The notes beneath the pieces are model-generated. The model had not been told where the DNA came from. It did no database searches and was given only the letters and a program-made list of their open reading frames with translations. Below, one piece after another: positions 8,933-16,429 of a stretch of 64,000 bases of DNA. How positions within the stretch are numbered: position 1 is the first letter of the stretch; every line of letters begins with the position of its first letter. Origin of the DNA: Conexibacter sp. CPCC 205762 (GTDB lineage Bacteria > Actinomycetota > Thermoleophilia > Solirubrobacterales > Solirubrobacteraceae); NCBI RefSeq assembly GCF_030646155.1, contig NZ_JAUTDN010000002.1:124001-188000 (forward strand), given 5' to 3'. The translations under genes and the position numbers were made by a program.

Positions 8933-10050
8933 CTGCGCGCCGTCTCGCGCGCCGTCCGCTCCCACGAGAAGGTCGCGGCGCGCGCGAGGCCGCGCTCGCG
9001 CAGCAGCGCGCGCAGCGGCTCGTCGCCGATCAGCCGCTCGATCGCGGTCGCGATCGTCGCCGCCTCGGAGGGGTCGAACAGCAGCGCCGCGTCGCCGGCG
9101 ACCTCCGGCATCGAGGCGCGGTCCGAGCAGGCGCCCGGGACGCCGCGCGCCATCGCCTCCAGCACCGGCAGCCCGAAGCCCTCGTAGAAGGACGGGAAGA
9201 CGTGCGCCGCGCAGGCGCGCCACAGCCCCTCGACGTCGGCGCGCGAGAGCCAGCCGGGGAAGCGCACGACGTCGGCGACGCCGCGCTCGCGCGCCCGCTC
9301 CAGCAGCGCCGCCTCGTGCTCGGTCTCGTAGCCGGGCACGACCAGCAGCGGCCGCCGCTCGGCCGGCAGCAGCGCGAGCGCGTCGATCAGCCCCTCGACG
9401 TTCTTGTGCGGCCGCTTCGCCGCGAGGCTCAGCAGCAGCGGACGCTCGCCCAGCTCCAGCCGCGCGCGCAGCTCCGGCTCGGGCGTGACCGGCGCGCCCT
9501 CCGGCGGCAGCGTCGTCGCGAGGTGGACGACGTCGATCGCGGCGGCGTCGGTGCCGATGTGGGCGACGACGTCGTCCTTGGTCGACTGCGAGTCGGCGAT
9601 CACGCGCCGCGAGGCGCGCACCGCCGCCGGCACGAGCAGTCTCATGCCGAGGCCGCGCAGGCCGAAGTGGGCCTCCGGCGCGACCGCGTAGTGGAGGTCG
9701 TGGACGGTCGTCACGCGCGGCGGGCCGCCGGCGAGGCGGCCGGGCCCGGTCGAGGCGAGCGAGTGGATCAGGTCGGCTCTGACCCAGCGCGCCAGCTTCG
9801 GCACGTGCCACTGCTCGCCCCACACCCACTGCTTGCGGTCTCTCGCGTCGACCGGCGCCAGCACCGACTGGACGGTGCCGTCGTTCCACGGCGCGGCGCC
9901 GTCGGCGGCGGCGCGTCTGCTGACGATCGCGACCAGCTCCAGGTCGGGCAGCGCGGCCAGCCGCGGCAGCAGCTCGCGGGCGTAGACCTCCATCCCGCCG
10001 GTCTCGCCGGGGACGAGGTAGACGAGGTTGAGCGCGACGCGCGTCGTCAT
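8905..10050 (-). CDS. GT4 family glycosyltransferase
   Basis: A 381-residue GT-B glycosyltransferase. It starts MTTRVALNLVYLVPGETGG (the GxGG glycine-rich acceptor loop) and ends with the donor domain: LLLSLAAKRPHKNVEGLI, then PSFYEGFGLPVLEAM (E-x7-E) and SMPEVAGDAALLFDP. The ATG at 10050 overlaps the stop of the upstream Gmd-like gene (ATGA), so it is chosen over a longer frame. Donor could be a GDP-deoxyhexose given its neighbour. It is the last gene of a three-gene operon with the GT2 and the second Gmd-like protein. Confidence 0.93.
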   Translation of the reverse strand: MTTRVALNLVYLVPGETGGMEVYARELLPRLAALPDLELVAIVSRRAAADGAAPWNDGTVQSVLAPVDARDRKQWVWGEQWHVPKLARWVRADLIHSLASTGPGRLAGGPPRVTTVHDLHYAVAPEAHFGLRGLGMRLLVPAAVRASRRVIADSQSTKDDVVAHIGTDAAAIDVVHLATTLPPEGAPVTPEPELRARLELGERPLLLSLAAKRPHKNVEGLIDALALLPAERRPLLVVPGYETEHEAALLERARERGVADVVRFPGWLSRADVEGLWRACAAHVFPSFYEGFGLPVLEAMARGVPGACSDRASMPEVAGDAALLFDPSEAATIATAIERLIGDEPLRALLRERGLARAATFSWERTARETARSYELALAAG

Positions 10051-11039
10051 GCGGCCTCCAGCAGTCTCAGGTCGGCCGCGACCATCTCGCCGACGAGCTG
10101 CTCGAAGCCCGTCCGCGGCTGCCAGCCGAGCAGCTCGCGCGCCCGCGCCGGGTCGCCGACCGGCGGCCACCGCTCCGGCGGGCGCACGAAGCGCGGGTCG
10201 ACCTTTACGCGGTCGCTGCCGTCGGGCGCGTGGCGGCCGACCCCGGCGGCGGCGAAGGCGGTGTCGACGAGGTCGCCGACGGTGTGCGGCATGCCCGAGG
10301 CGAAGACCCAGTCGGACGGCTCCTCGTGACGCAGCGCCAGCACCATCCCGGCGACGACGTCACGCGCATGCGACCAGTCGCGCACCGCCGCCAGGTCGCC
10401 GAGCGTCAGCGTCTCGGCGCGGCCGGCGGCGATCGCGGCGACGCCGGCCGTCACCTTGCGCGGCAGGAACCGCTCGGGCCGCCGCGGCGACTCGTGGTTG
10501 AAGGTGATCGCGGAGACGAGGAAGCGGTCGTGGCGGGCGCGCAGCGCGCCGACGAGGCCGTGGGCGGCGAGCTTCGCGACGCCGTAGGGGCTGCGCGGCC
10601 GCATCGGCGCACGCTCCGACTGCGGCGAGACGCCGGCGTCGCCGAAGACCTCGCTGGAGCTGGCGACCAGCACGCGCACCGGGCGCTCCTGCGCGCTGGC
10701 CGCCGCGAGCACGGCGGCGGTGCCGCCGGCGACGGCGCTGACGACCTCGGTCGGGTCGTCCCACGAGTCGGGCACGAAGGTCGGCGCGGCGAGGTGGTAC
10801 AGCTCGTCGGGCTGCGCCGCGGCGATGGCGGCGCGCACGCTCGCGGGGTCGAGCAGGTCGAGCGGCAGCAGCTCCAGCCGCCCGCGCAGGTGGCCGAGGC
10901 CGGCGCTCGCGAGCGCCTCGTCGCCGTCGCGGCCGGGGCGGATCGTGCCGAGGACCTCGTCGCCGCCGGCCAGCAGCTGCTCGGCGAGGTAGCCGCCGTC
11001 CTGGCCGGTGACGCCGGTGATCAGGACGCGCCGGCTCAT
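10047..11039 (-). CDS. GDP-mannose 4,6-dehydratase-like / GDP-4-keto-6-deoxyhexose reductase-like SDR
   Basis: A 330-residue extended SDR with ITGVTGQDGGYLAEQLL at the N-terminus, [23 protein letters not shown] (Tyr-x3-Lys) and [17 protein letters not shown], so it belongs to the Gmd/Rmd group. It differs from gmd at 6155 in several places: the [15 protein letters not shown] segment is replaced by DLAAVRDWSHARDVV and the PTFVPDSW motif replaces the SFVALSW one. It could be a second dehydratase with other specificity or the 4-reductase (Rmd) that follows Gmd. It overlaps both neighbours by 4 bases. Confidence 0.87.
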   Translation of the reverse strand: MSRRVLITGVTGQDGGYLAEQLLAGGDEVLGTIRPGRDGDEALASAGLGHLRGRLELLPLDLLDPASVRAAIAAAQPDELYHLAAPTFVPDSWDDPTEVVSAVAGGTAAVLAAASAQERPVRVLVASSSEVFGDAGVSPQSERAPMRPRSPYGVAKLAAHGLVGALRARHDRFLVSAITFNHESPRRPERFLPRKVTAGVAAIAAGRAETLTLGDLAAVRDWSHARDVVAGMVLALRHEEPSDWVFASGMPHTVGDLVDTAFAAAGVGRHAPDGSDRVKVDPRFVRPPERWPPVGDPARARELLGWQPRTGFEQLVGEMVAADLRLLEAA

Positions 11040-12025
11040 GCGCCCGGCCCCCTGCCGTCGGCCGGCTCGCTGAGCACGCCGGCGCCGCCCCAGCGACCGC
11101 GCGCGGCACCCAGCGCGGAGCCGGTCCAGCGCAGGCCGGGCAGCCTGCCGGCGCGGTCGATCGCCGGTGCGACGGCGTGGTAGGCGAGCGCGCGCCAGCG
11201 GATCGAGCCGAGCGCGGCCGCGACCGCCGCGCGCAGCCGCGCCGGCCGCCCCAGCGGCGCGAACGCCGGCGAGCGCCAGCCGACGTCGGCCAGCACCTGC
11301 CAGGCGATCGTCAGCTGCGGCAGGCGCGCCTGCAGGCGCGAGACGCCGAAGGTCGCGACGATCTTGTCGACGCTGGCGCTGGTGCCGCCGACGGCGCGGT
11401 CGACGTGCGTCGTGTCGGTCGTCGCGATCGCGCCGTGCATCGCGACGCGGCCCATCAGCAGCCAGTCGTTGCCGAGCGCGTTGGGCATCGGCAGCGCGGC
11501 GCGCAGCGCGTCGCCGCGCATCAGGCCGTACATCACGCCGTTGTCGTCGACGCGGCGGAAGTAGTCGACGACGCGGGCCGCCGGGCGCGCGTCGAGGTGG
11601 TCGTGGCGCAGCCCGGCGGCGACCTCGCGGTCGCCGTCGAAGTAGCGCGCGCGGCCGTAGGCGACGGCCAGCTCCGGCTGCGCCTGCAGCAGCGCCAGGC
11701 AGCGCTCGACGTAGTCGGGCTGCAGCCAGTCGTCGTCGGCCAGCAGCATCGCGTACGCGCCGCTCAGCTCGGCCGCGAGCAGGTTGAAGTTGGCGGTCGA
11801 GCCGCCCGCGTTGGTCGGCTGGCGCAGGTAGCGCAGGCGCCCGTCGGCGGCGGCGAGGCGGCGGCAGAGCTGCTCGGTGCCGTCGCCGGAGGCCTGGTCG
11901 GAGACGATCAGCTCGATTGCGCGGTGCGTCTGCCCGAGCGCCGTGTCGAGCGTGCGGGCGAGCGTCTCGGCGCGGTTGTACGTCGGCACGGCGATGCTGA
12001 CGAGAGGCTGGTCGCGGTCGCTCAC
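11036..12025 (-). CDS. GT2 family glycosyltransferase
   Basis: A 329-residue GT-A fold inverting glycosyltransferase: VSIAVPTYNRAETLARTLD at the N-terminus, ELIVSDQASGDGT, and the metal-binding DDD in AYAMLLADDDWLQPDYV. The C-terminal 100 residues contain basic, amphipathic helices of unknown role. The start codon is GTG at 12025. A short ATG mini-ORF (MIASAA, 12022-12042) ends in a TGA that overlaps this GTG. The neighbouring plus-strand gene starts only 23 bases away, so the two divergent promoters must overlap. Confidence 0.92.
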   Translation of the reverse strand: MSDRDQPLVSIAVPTYNRAETLARTLDTALGQTHRAIELIVSDQASGDGTEQLCRRLAAADGRLRYLRQPTNAGGSTANFNLLAAELSGAYAMLLADDDWLQPDYVERCLALLQAQPELAVAYGRARYFDGDREVAAGLRHDHLDARPAARVVDYFRRVDDNGVMYGLMRGDALRAALPMPNALGNDWLLMGRVAMHGAIATTDTTHVDRAVGGTSASVDKIVATFGVSRLQARLPQLTIAWQVLADVGWRSPAFAPLGRPARLRAAVAAALGSIRWRALAYHAVAPAIDRAGRLPGLRWTGSALGAARGRWGGAGVLSEPADGRGPGA

Positions 12026-12042
12026 GCGGCCGATGCGATCAT
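12022..12042 (-). CDS. Mini-ORF (MIASAA) overlapping the GT2 GTG start
   Basis: Six codons from ATG at 12042 to a TGA whose bases overlap the GTG start of the GT2 gene (GTGA). No TANNNT box is visible at the leaderless distance, so this is weaker than the other mini-ORFs in the window and may be chance. Confidence 0.15.
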   Translation of the reverse strand: MIASAA

Positions 12043-12048
12043 GTCGGG

Positions 12049-12849
12049 GTGTCCTCTGTCTGTCTCGTGCATCTGGTGTGGGCCCCGCTCGGCGCGGAGC
12101 CGCTGGAGCGCTTCCTGCGATCGTACAGCGAGCGTCCGCCCGGCCTCGGCCACCGGCTCGTCGTCGTCCTCAACGGATTCGCCGACGGACCGCTGCCGGC
12201 GGCGGTCGCCGAGCCGCTGGCGCAGCTGCCGCACGAGGCGCTGCGGCCGGCGCGCGCGATCCAGGACCTCGCCGCCTACCGGCTCGCCGCCGGTCACGTC
12301 AGCTGGGCCGACAGCATCTGCTTCGTCAACTCGCACGCGCAGCCGCTCGCCGACGGCTGGCTGGCGCTGCTGCACGAACGGCTGCAGGACGACGGCGTCG
12401 GGATCGTCGGCGCGACCGGCTCGCACGAGAGCACCTTCTCGGCCGCGCCGCGGCCGCTGAAGCCGCTGCGCGCGCTGCAGTACCCGCCCTTCCCGAACCC
12501 GCACCTGCGGACCAACTCGTTCATGCTGCGGCGCGCCGACATGCTCGCGCTCGACTGGCGCATCGGCCGCTCCAAGAGCGCCGCCCACCAGCTCGAGAGC
12601 GGCAAGCGCGGGATCACCCGCCAGCTCGCCGCGCGCGGCCTGCGGGCGCGCGTCGTCGACCGCGACGGCGTCGCCCACCCGCCCGAGCAGTGGGCCGCCA
12701 GCCGCACCTTCCGCTCCGGCGACCAGGAGCGGCTGCTGGTCGCCGACAACCGCACGCGCCAGTACGCCGACGCGCCGCCGGCCGAGCGCGAGCGGCTGGC
12801 GCGGATGGCGTGGGGCGAGGCGGCGGTCACCGCGGTGCCGCGCCCGTGA
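12049..12849 (+). CDS. GT-A-like protein of unknown specificity
   Basis: A 266-residue protein I do not place in a named family. It begins with a strand-like SVCLVHLVWAPLG and has HRLVVVLNGF, DLAAYRLAAGHVSWADSICFVNSH and GVGIVGATGSHES, which together look like a small GT-A (GT2-type) nucleotide-sugar fold in which the DxD is replaced by an N-S-H. The C-terminal half contains NSFMLRRADMLAL, reminiscent of the acceptor domain of rhamnan-synthesis proteins. Start is GTG at 12049. It overlaps the flippase gene by 4 bases (GTGA), so a role in building the exported unit is likely. Confidence 0.8.
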   Translation: MSSVCLVHLVWAPLGAEPLERFLRSYSERPPGLGHRLVVVLNGFADGPLPAAVAEPLAQLPHEALRPARAIQDLAAYRLAAGHVSWADSICFVNSHAQPLADGWLALLHERLQDDGVGIVGATGSHESTFSAAPRPLKPLRALQYPPFPNPHLRTNSFMLRRADMLALDWRIGRSKSAAHQLESGKRGITRQLAARGLRARVVDRDGVAHPPEQWAASRTFRSGDQERLLVADNRTRQYADAPPAERERLARMAWGEAAVTAVPRP

Positions 12850-14372
12850 CCGCGCGCGACGAGCCGGCCGTCGAGCCGGACGCGCCCGACGCCGCGGCCG
12901 AGCCGCCGACGCGGCAGTCGGTCGACGAGGCGCTGACCGCGCCCGACGCCGGCAACCGCGCGATCCGCGGCGGCGTGATCCGCGTCGTCGGCTTCGGCGC
13001 CGGGCTGTTCCTGACCGCGCTCGTGACGCCGTTCCTGCTGCGCCACCTCGGCGTCGACGCCTTCGGCCAGTACACGGCCGTCGTCGCGATCGTGACGATC
13101 GTGCAGGGGCTGACCGATGCCGGCCTGACGATCGTCGGCCAGCGCGCCTACGTCCACGCCGACGCCGAGCGGCGGCGGACGCTGCTCGCCGACCTGCTCG
13201 GGATCCGGCTCGTGCTGACGCCGATCGGGATCCTGCTCGGGGTCGGCTTCGCCGTGCTCGCCGGCTACCCGAACGCGCTCGTCACCGGCACGCTGCTGGC
13301 GGGCGTCGGCGTCGTGCTGGGCGTGACGGCGGCGGCGCTGGCGATGCCGCTGAGCGTCGAGCTGCGGCTCGGCGCGGTGACGGCGATCGACTTCGTGCGC
13401 CAGCTGACGCTCGTGATCGGGATCGCCGTGCTGATCGTCGCCGGCGCCGGCCTGCTGCCGTTCTTCGGCACCTACATCGCCGGCGGCGCGGTCGCGGTCG
13501 CGGCGGCGCTCGCGTTCCTCGGCACGAGCGCCTGGGTCGTCCCGCGCTTCTCCTGGAGAGAGTGGCGCCCGCTGCTGAAGGAGTCGGTCCCGGTCGCGCT
13601 CAGCCTCGTCGTCAACACGACCTACGTGCGCGCCCTGATCGTGCTCTGCTCGCTGCTGGCGACCGAGCACGAGACCGGCCTCTTCGCCGCCTCCTACCGC
13701 ATCTCGGAGATCCTCCTGGGCGTGCCGATGATGATGTTCGGCGCCGCCTTCCCGATCCTCGCCCACGCCCACGTCGCCGACCGCGACCGGCTCGCCTACG
13801 CGCTCCAGCGGATGGGCGAGGCGTCGCTGCTGGTCGGGCTGCTGGTCGGGCTGCTGCTGGCGGTCGGCGCCGTCCCGGCGATGGCCGTGCTCGGCGGCAG
13901 CGAGTTCAGCGGCGCCGCCGACGCGCTGCGGATCCAGTCGGTCGCGATCGCCGGCGCGTTCATGACGGGGCTCGGCACGGCCGCGCTGATATCGGTCCAC
14001 CGCCAGCGCGAGCTGCTGCTCGTCAACCTGATCGCGCTGCTGACCGTGATCGTGCTCGGGACGACGCTGATCCCGCTCTGGGGAGCCAACGGCGCGGCGC
14101 TGGCGGCGAGCATCGGCGAGCTGCTGCTGGCGGTCACGTCGCTGACGCTGCTGATCCGCTCGCAGCCGGACCTGCGGCCGGACTTCCACTACGTGCCGAA
14201 GCTGCTGCTGGCCGCCGGCGCCGGCGCCGCCTGCCTGCTGCTGCCCGGCTCCGACGTGATAGCGACGGTCGCCGCCGCGCTCGTCTACGGCGCCGTCGCG
14301 TGGCTGCTGAGAGCGGTGCCGATGGAGCTGGTCGACGCGCTCGTGCGGCGACGGCCGCTCGCCGACGCCTGA
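12846..14372 (+). CDS. Polysaccharide flippase (Wzx/MATE-like oligosaccharide exporter)
   Basis: A 508-residue protein with a 35-residue acidic/Pro-rich cytoplasmic N-terminus and about 12-14 membrane segments. RAIRGGVIRVVGFGAGLFLTAL and the FLLRHLGVDAFGQYTAV motif are typical of the polysaccharide synthesis/Wzx group, which flip undecaprenyl-linked repeat units outward. The start is GTG at 12846, overlapping the stop of the upstream GT-A-like gene. The later Wzm/Wzt pair at 37.9-40.1 kb gives a second export route within the same locus. Confidence 0.9.
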   Translation: MTARDEPAVEPDAPDAAAEPPTRQSVDEALTAPDAGNRAIRGGVIRVVGFGAGLFLTALVTPFLLRHLGVDAFGQYTAVVAIVTIVQGLTDAGLTIVGQRAYVHADAERRRTLLADLLGIRLVLTPIGILLGVGFAVLAGYPNALVTGTLLAGVGVVLGVTAAALAMPLSVELRLGAVTAIDFVRQLTLVIGIAVLIVAGAGLLPFFGTYIAGGAVAVAAALAFLGTSAWVVPRFSWREWRPLLKESVPVALSLVVNTTYVRALIVLCSLLATEHETGLFAASYRISEILLGVPMMMFGAAFPILAHAHVADRDRLAYALQRMGEASLLVGLLVGLLLAVGAVPAMAVLGGSEFSGAADALRIQSVAIAGAFMTGLGTAALISVHRQRELLLVNLIALLTVIVLGTTLIPLWGANGAALAASIGELLLAVTSLTLLIRSQPDLRPDFHYVPKLLLAAGAGAACLLLPGSDVIATVAAALVYGAVAWLLRAVPMELVDALVRRRPLADA

Positions 14373-14380
14373 GCAGTCGC

Positions 14381-14386
14381 TAGCCT
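14381..14386 (+). promoter_or_regulatory. -10 box TAGCCT for leaderless GT4 gene
   Basis: TAGCCT ends 7 bases before the ATG at 14394; it lies just after the flippase stop, so the GT4 gene may have its own promoter inside the apparent operon. Confidence 0.45.
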
Positions 14387-14393
14387 GCCGCGG

Positions 14394-15569
14394 ATGCCCG
14401 AAGCCGCCTCGCCCGCCGTGCCGTCCGAGACCCGCCGCCGCGTCGTGCTGCTGCGCGGCAACGCCGCCAACGTGCCGGAGCTGCAGGCGTGGGAGCACGT
14501 CGGCGGCGACTACGACGTGTCGGTGCTGGTGCCGGGCTCCAACGACCGCGACGTGTCGGCGCTGTCGTTCGGGCAGGTGCCGGTGCAGACGGTCGGCGAG
14601 CGGATCCCGGGCGGCCGCCTCGGCGGGCTCGCGACGCGCGTCGTCGGCGACCGCTATCTCGGCCTGGAGGAGCGGCTGCGCGGCGCCGACGTCGTCCATG
14701 CCGCCGAGCTCAGCTTCTGGTTCTCGTGGCAGGCGGCGAAGCTGAAGCAGCAGCTCGGCTACAAGCTCGCGCTGACGGTGTGGGAGACGCTCCCGTTCGT
14801 CGAGGCGTACCGCAACGTGCGCACGCGCCGCTACCGCCGCGACGTGATCGCCGCGACCGACCTCTACCTCGCGACGACCGAGCGGGCGCGCGACGCGCTC
14901 GTGCTGGAGGGCGTCGCGCCGGAGCGGATCGAGGTCGCGCCGCCGGGGATCTCGGTCGACCGCTTCGCCGCCGCGCGCGTCGCCGCGCCGCCCGCCGACG
15001 GCCGCCACCTGATCCTCTCGACCGGCCGGCTGGTGTGGGAGAAGGGCCACCAGGACCTGCTGCGCGCCGTCGCGCTGCTGCGCTCGCGCGGCCGCGACGA
15101 CCTGCGCGTGATGATCTGCGGCGTCGGCCCCGAGGAGAGACGGCTGCGCGGCGTCGCGCACGACCTCGGCCTCGACGACGTCGTCGAGTTCCGCGGCTAC
15201 ATCGACAACGACGAGATGCCGTCCGTCTACGCGCAGGCCTCCTGCCTGGTGCTGGCGTCGATCGCGATCCGCTACTGGGAGGAGCAGTTCGGGCTCGTGC
15301 TGGCGGAGGCGATGGCGGCGCACGTGCCGGTCGTCGCGGCCGCCAGCGGCGCGATCCCGGAGGTCGTCGGCGACGACGGCCTGCTGTTCTCCTCCGGCGA
15401 CTGGGTCGGGCTCGCCGACACGCTCGCGCGCGGACCGCTGGCGGCGTCCCCGGGCACGCGCAGAGCGCCCGACGCCGCGCGCATGGCGCGCTACAGCCAC
15501 GCCGCCCAGGGCGCCCGCCTGCGGGCCGCCTACGACGGGCTGCTGGGCCGTCGCAGCGCCAGCGTGTAG
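14394..15569 (+). CDS. GT4 family glycosyltransferase
   Basis: A 391-residue GT-B enzyme. The N-terminal domain contains VVLLRGNAANVPELQAWE and a helix with AELSFWFSWQAAKLKQQ; the donor domain has LILSTGRLVWEKGHQDLLRA, VMICGVGPEERRLR and the E-x7-E motif in EEQFGLVLAEAMA. It sits 21 bases after the flippase. The 3' end overlaps the convergent methyltransferase gene by 40 bases. Confidence 0.92.
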   Translation: MPEAASPAVPSETRRRVVLLRGNAANVPELQAWEHVGGDYDVSVLVPGSNDRDVSALSFGQVPVQTVGERIPGGRLGGLATRVVGDRYLGLEERLRGADVVHAAELSFWFSWQAAKLKQQLGYKLALTVWETLPFVEAYRNVRTRRYRRDVIAATDLYLATTERARDALVLEGVAPERIEVAPPGISVDRFAAARVAAPPADGRHLILSTGRLVWEKGHQDLLRAVALLRSRGRDDLRVMICGVGPEERRLRGVAHDLGLDDVVEFRGYIDNDEMPSVYAQASCLVLASIAIRYWEEQFGLVLAEAMAAHVPVVAAASGAIPEVVGDDGLLFSSGDWVGLADTLARGPLAASPGTRRAPDAARMARYSHAAQGARLRAAYDGLLGRRSASV

Positions 15570-16429
15570 CTCGCGCCGCGTCCGCCGCGCCGCTCGATCG
15601 GCGCGACCGCGAGCCGCACCGCCTCGCCGGCGAGGCCGGCGACCTTGCGCGCCGGGCCGTTGGTCGAGAAGGAGGCGAACGAGCCCGCCCAGCCGAAGTT
15701 GTTCGAGCGCCGCGCGTCCTCGTCGGCGGTCGTCTGGTGGACCGGCTGGAGGCCGTGGCGGGCGCCCTCGGCGACGATCGCCTCGGGTGCGATCAGCGCC
15801 AGGTGCCGGGGCGGGTCGACGTGCGCCCAACGGCCGCCGAGCACGCGCAGCTGCAGCGATCTCGGGTTCGGCGCGATCACGATCAGCGTGCCGCCGGGGG
15901 CGAGCGCCGCGGCCGCCGCGGCGATCGTCGCGGCGGGGTTGGAGAGGTGCTCGATCACGTGCCACATGACGATCGCGTCATGCTGGCCCGAGAGCGCCGC
16001 GGCGGGGTCGTCGGACTGCGTCACGGGGATCCCGAGCACGTCGGAGATGAAGGCGCAGCAGGCGGCGTCCAGCTCGATCGCGCTGACGTCGTAGCCGGCG
16101 CGCCGCGCCAGCTCGATGAAGCCGCCGGTCGCCGGGCCGATCTCCAGCAGCGAGCCGCCGGCCGGCACGAGGCTGCGCACCAGCTCGAGCCGGTGCGCGG
16201 CGTTGTCGTCGCGCGCGACGGCCGCGTCTGGCGACTCCGGCATCCCGTAGTAGCTGGCCGGGTAGTAGCGGCCGAGGTCGTCCGGGACCTCCGCCAGCGA
16301 CACCGTCCCGCAGGCTGTGCAGGCGACGTAGGGGAAGGCGTGGTCGCTGAGCCGGTGGTTGCGGTCGACGGCGTCGAACGCCGGCACCGTCGGGCCGCCG
16401 CAGAAGCGGCAGGCGATCTCGTTCGTCAT
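15530..16429 (-). CDS. Zinc-ribbon class I SAM methyltransferase
   Basis: A 299-residue protein with N-terminal CRFCGG and CTACGT Cys pairs (residues 7-39), then GGSLLEIGPATGGFIELA (motif I) and QHDAIVMWHVIEHLSNPAATI (motif II, HVIEH). Same layout as the protein at 8060-8932 but on the opposite strand and in another operon. Its start ATG overlaps the stop of the upstream membrane protein gene (ATGA). Likely a sugar methyltransferase; the acceptor is unknown. Confidence 0.9.
   Translation of the reverse strand: MTNEIACRFCGGPTVPAFDAVDRNHRLSDHAFPYVACTACGTVSLAEVPDDLGRYYPASYYGMPESPDAAVARDDNAAHRLELVRSLVPAGGSLLEIGPATGGFIELARRAGYDVSAIELDAACCAFISDVLGIPVTQSDDPAAALSGQHDAIVMWHVIEHLSNPAATIAAAAAALAPGGTLIVIAPNPRSLQLRVLGGRWAHVDPPRHLALIAPEAIVAEGARHGLQPVHQTTADEDARRSNNFGWAGSFASFSTNGPARKVAGLAGEAVRLAVAPIERRGGRGASYTLALRRPSSPS

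Noticed and set aside
11877..12846. N-terminal extension of the flippase frame to 11877
   Set aside because: The extra 323 codons are Arg/Ala low complexity overlapping two other genes; the GTG at 12846 overlaps the upstream stop.
12294..15965. A 1223-codon open frame on the minus strand across the flippase and GT4 genes
   Set aside because: Composition is Arg/Gln/Asp/His-rich low complexity, as expected for the antisense of GC-rich coding DNA, while the plus strand gives recognisable proteins.
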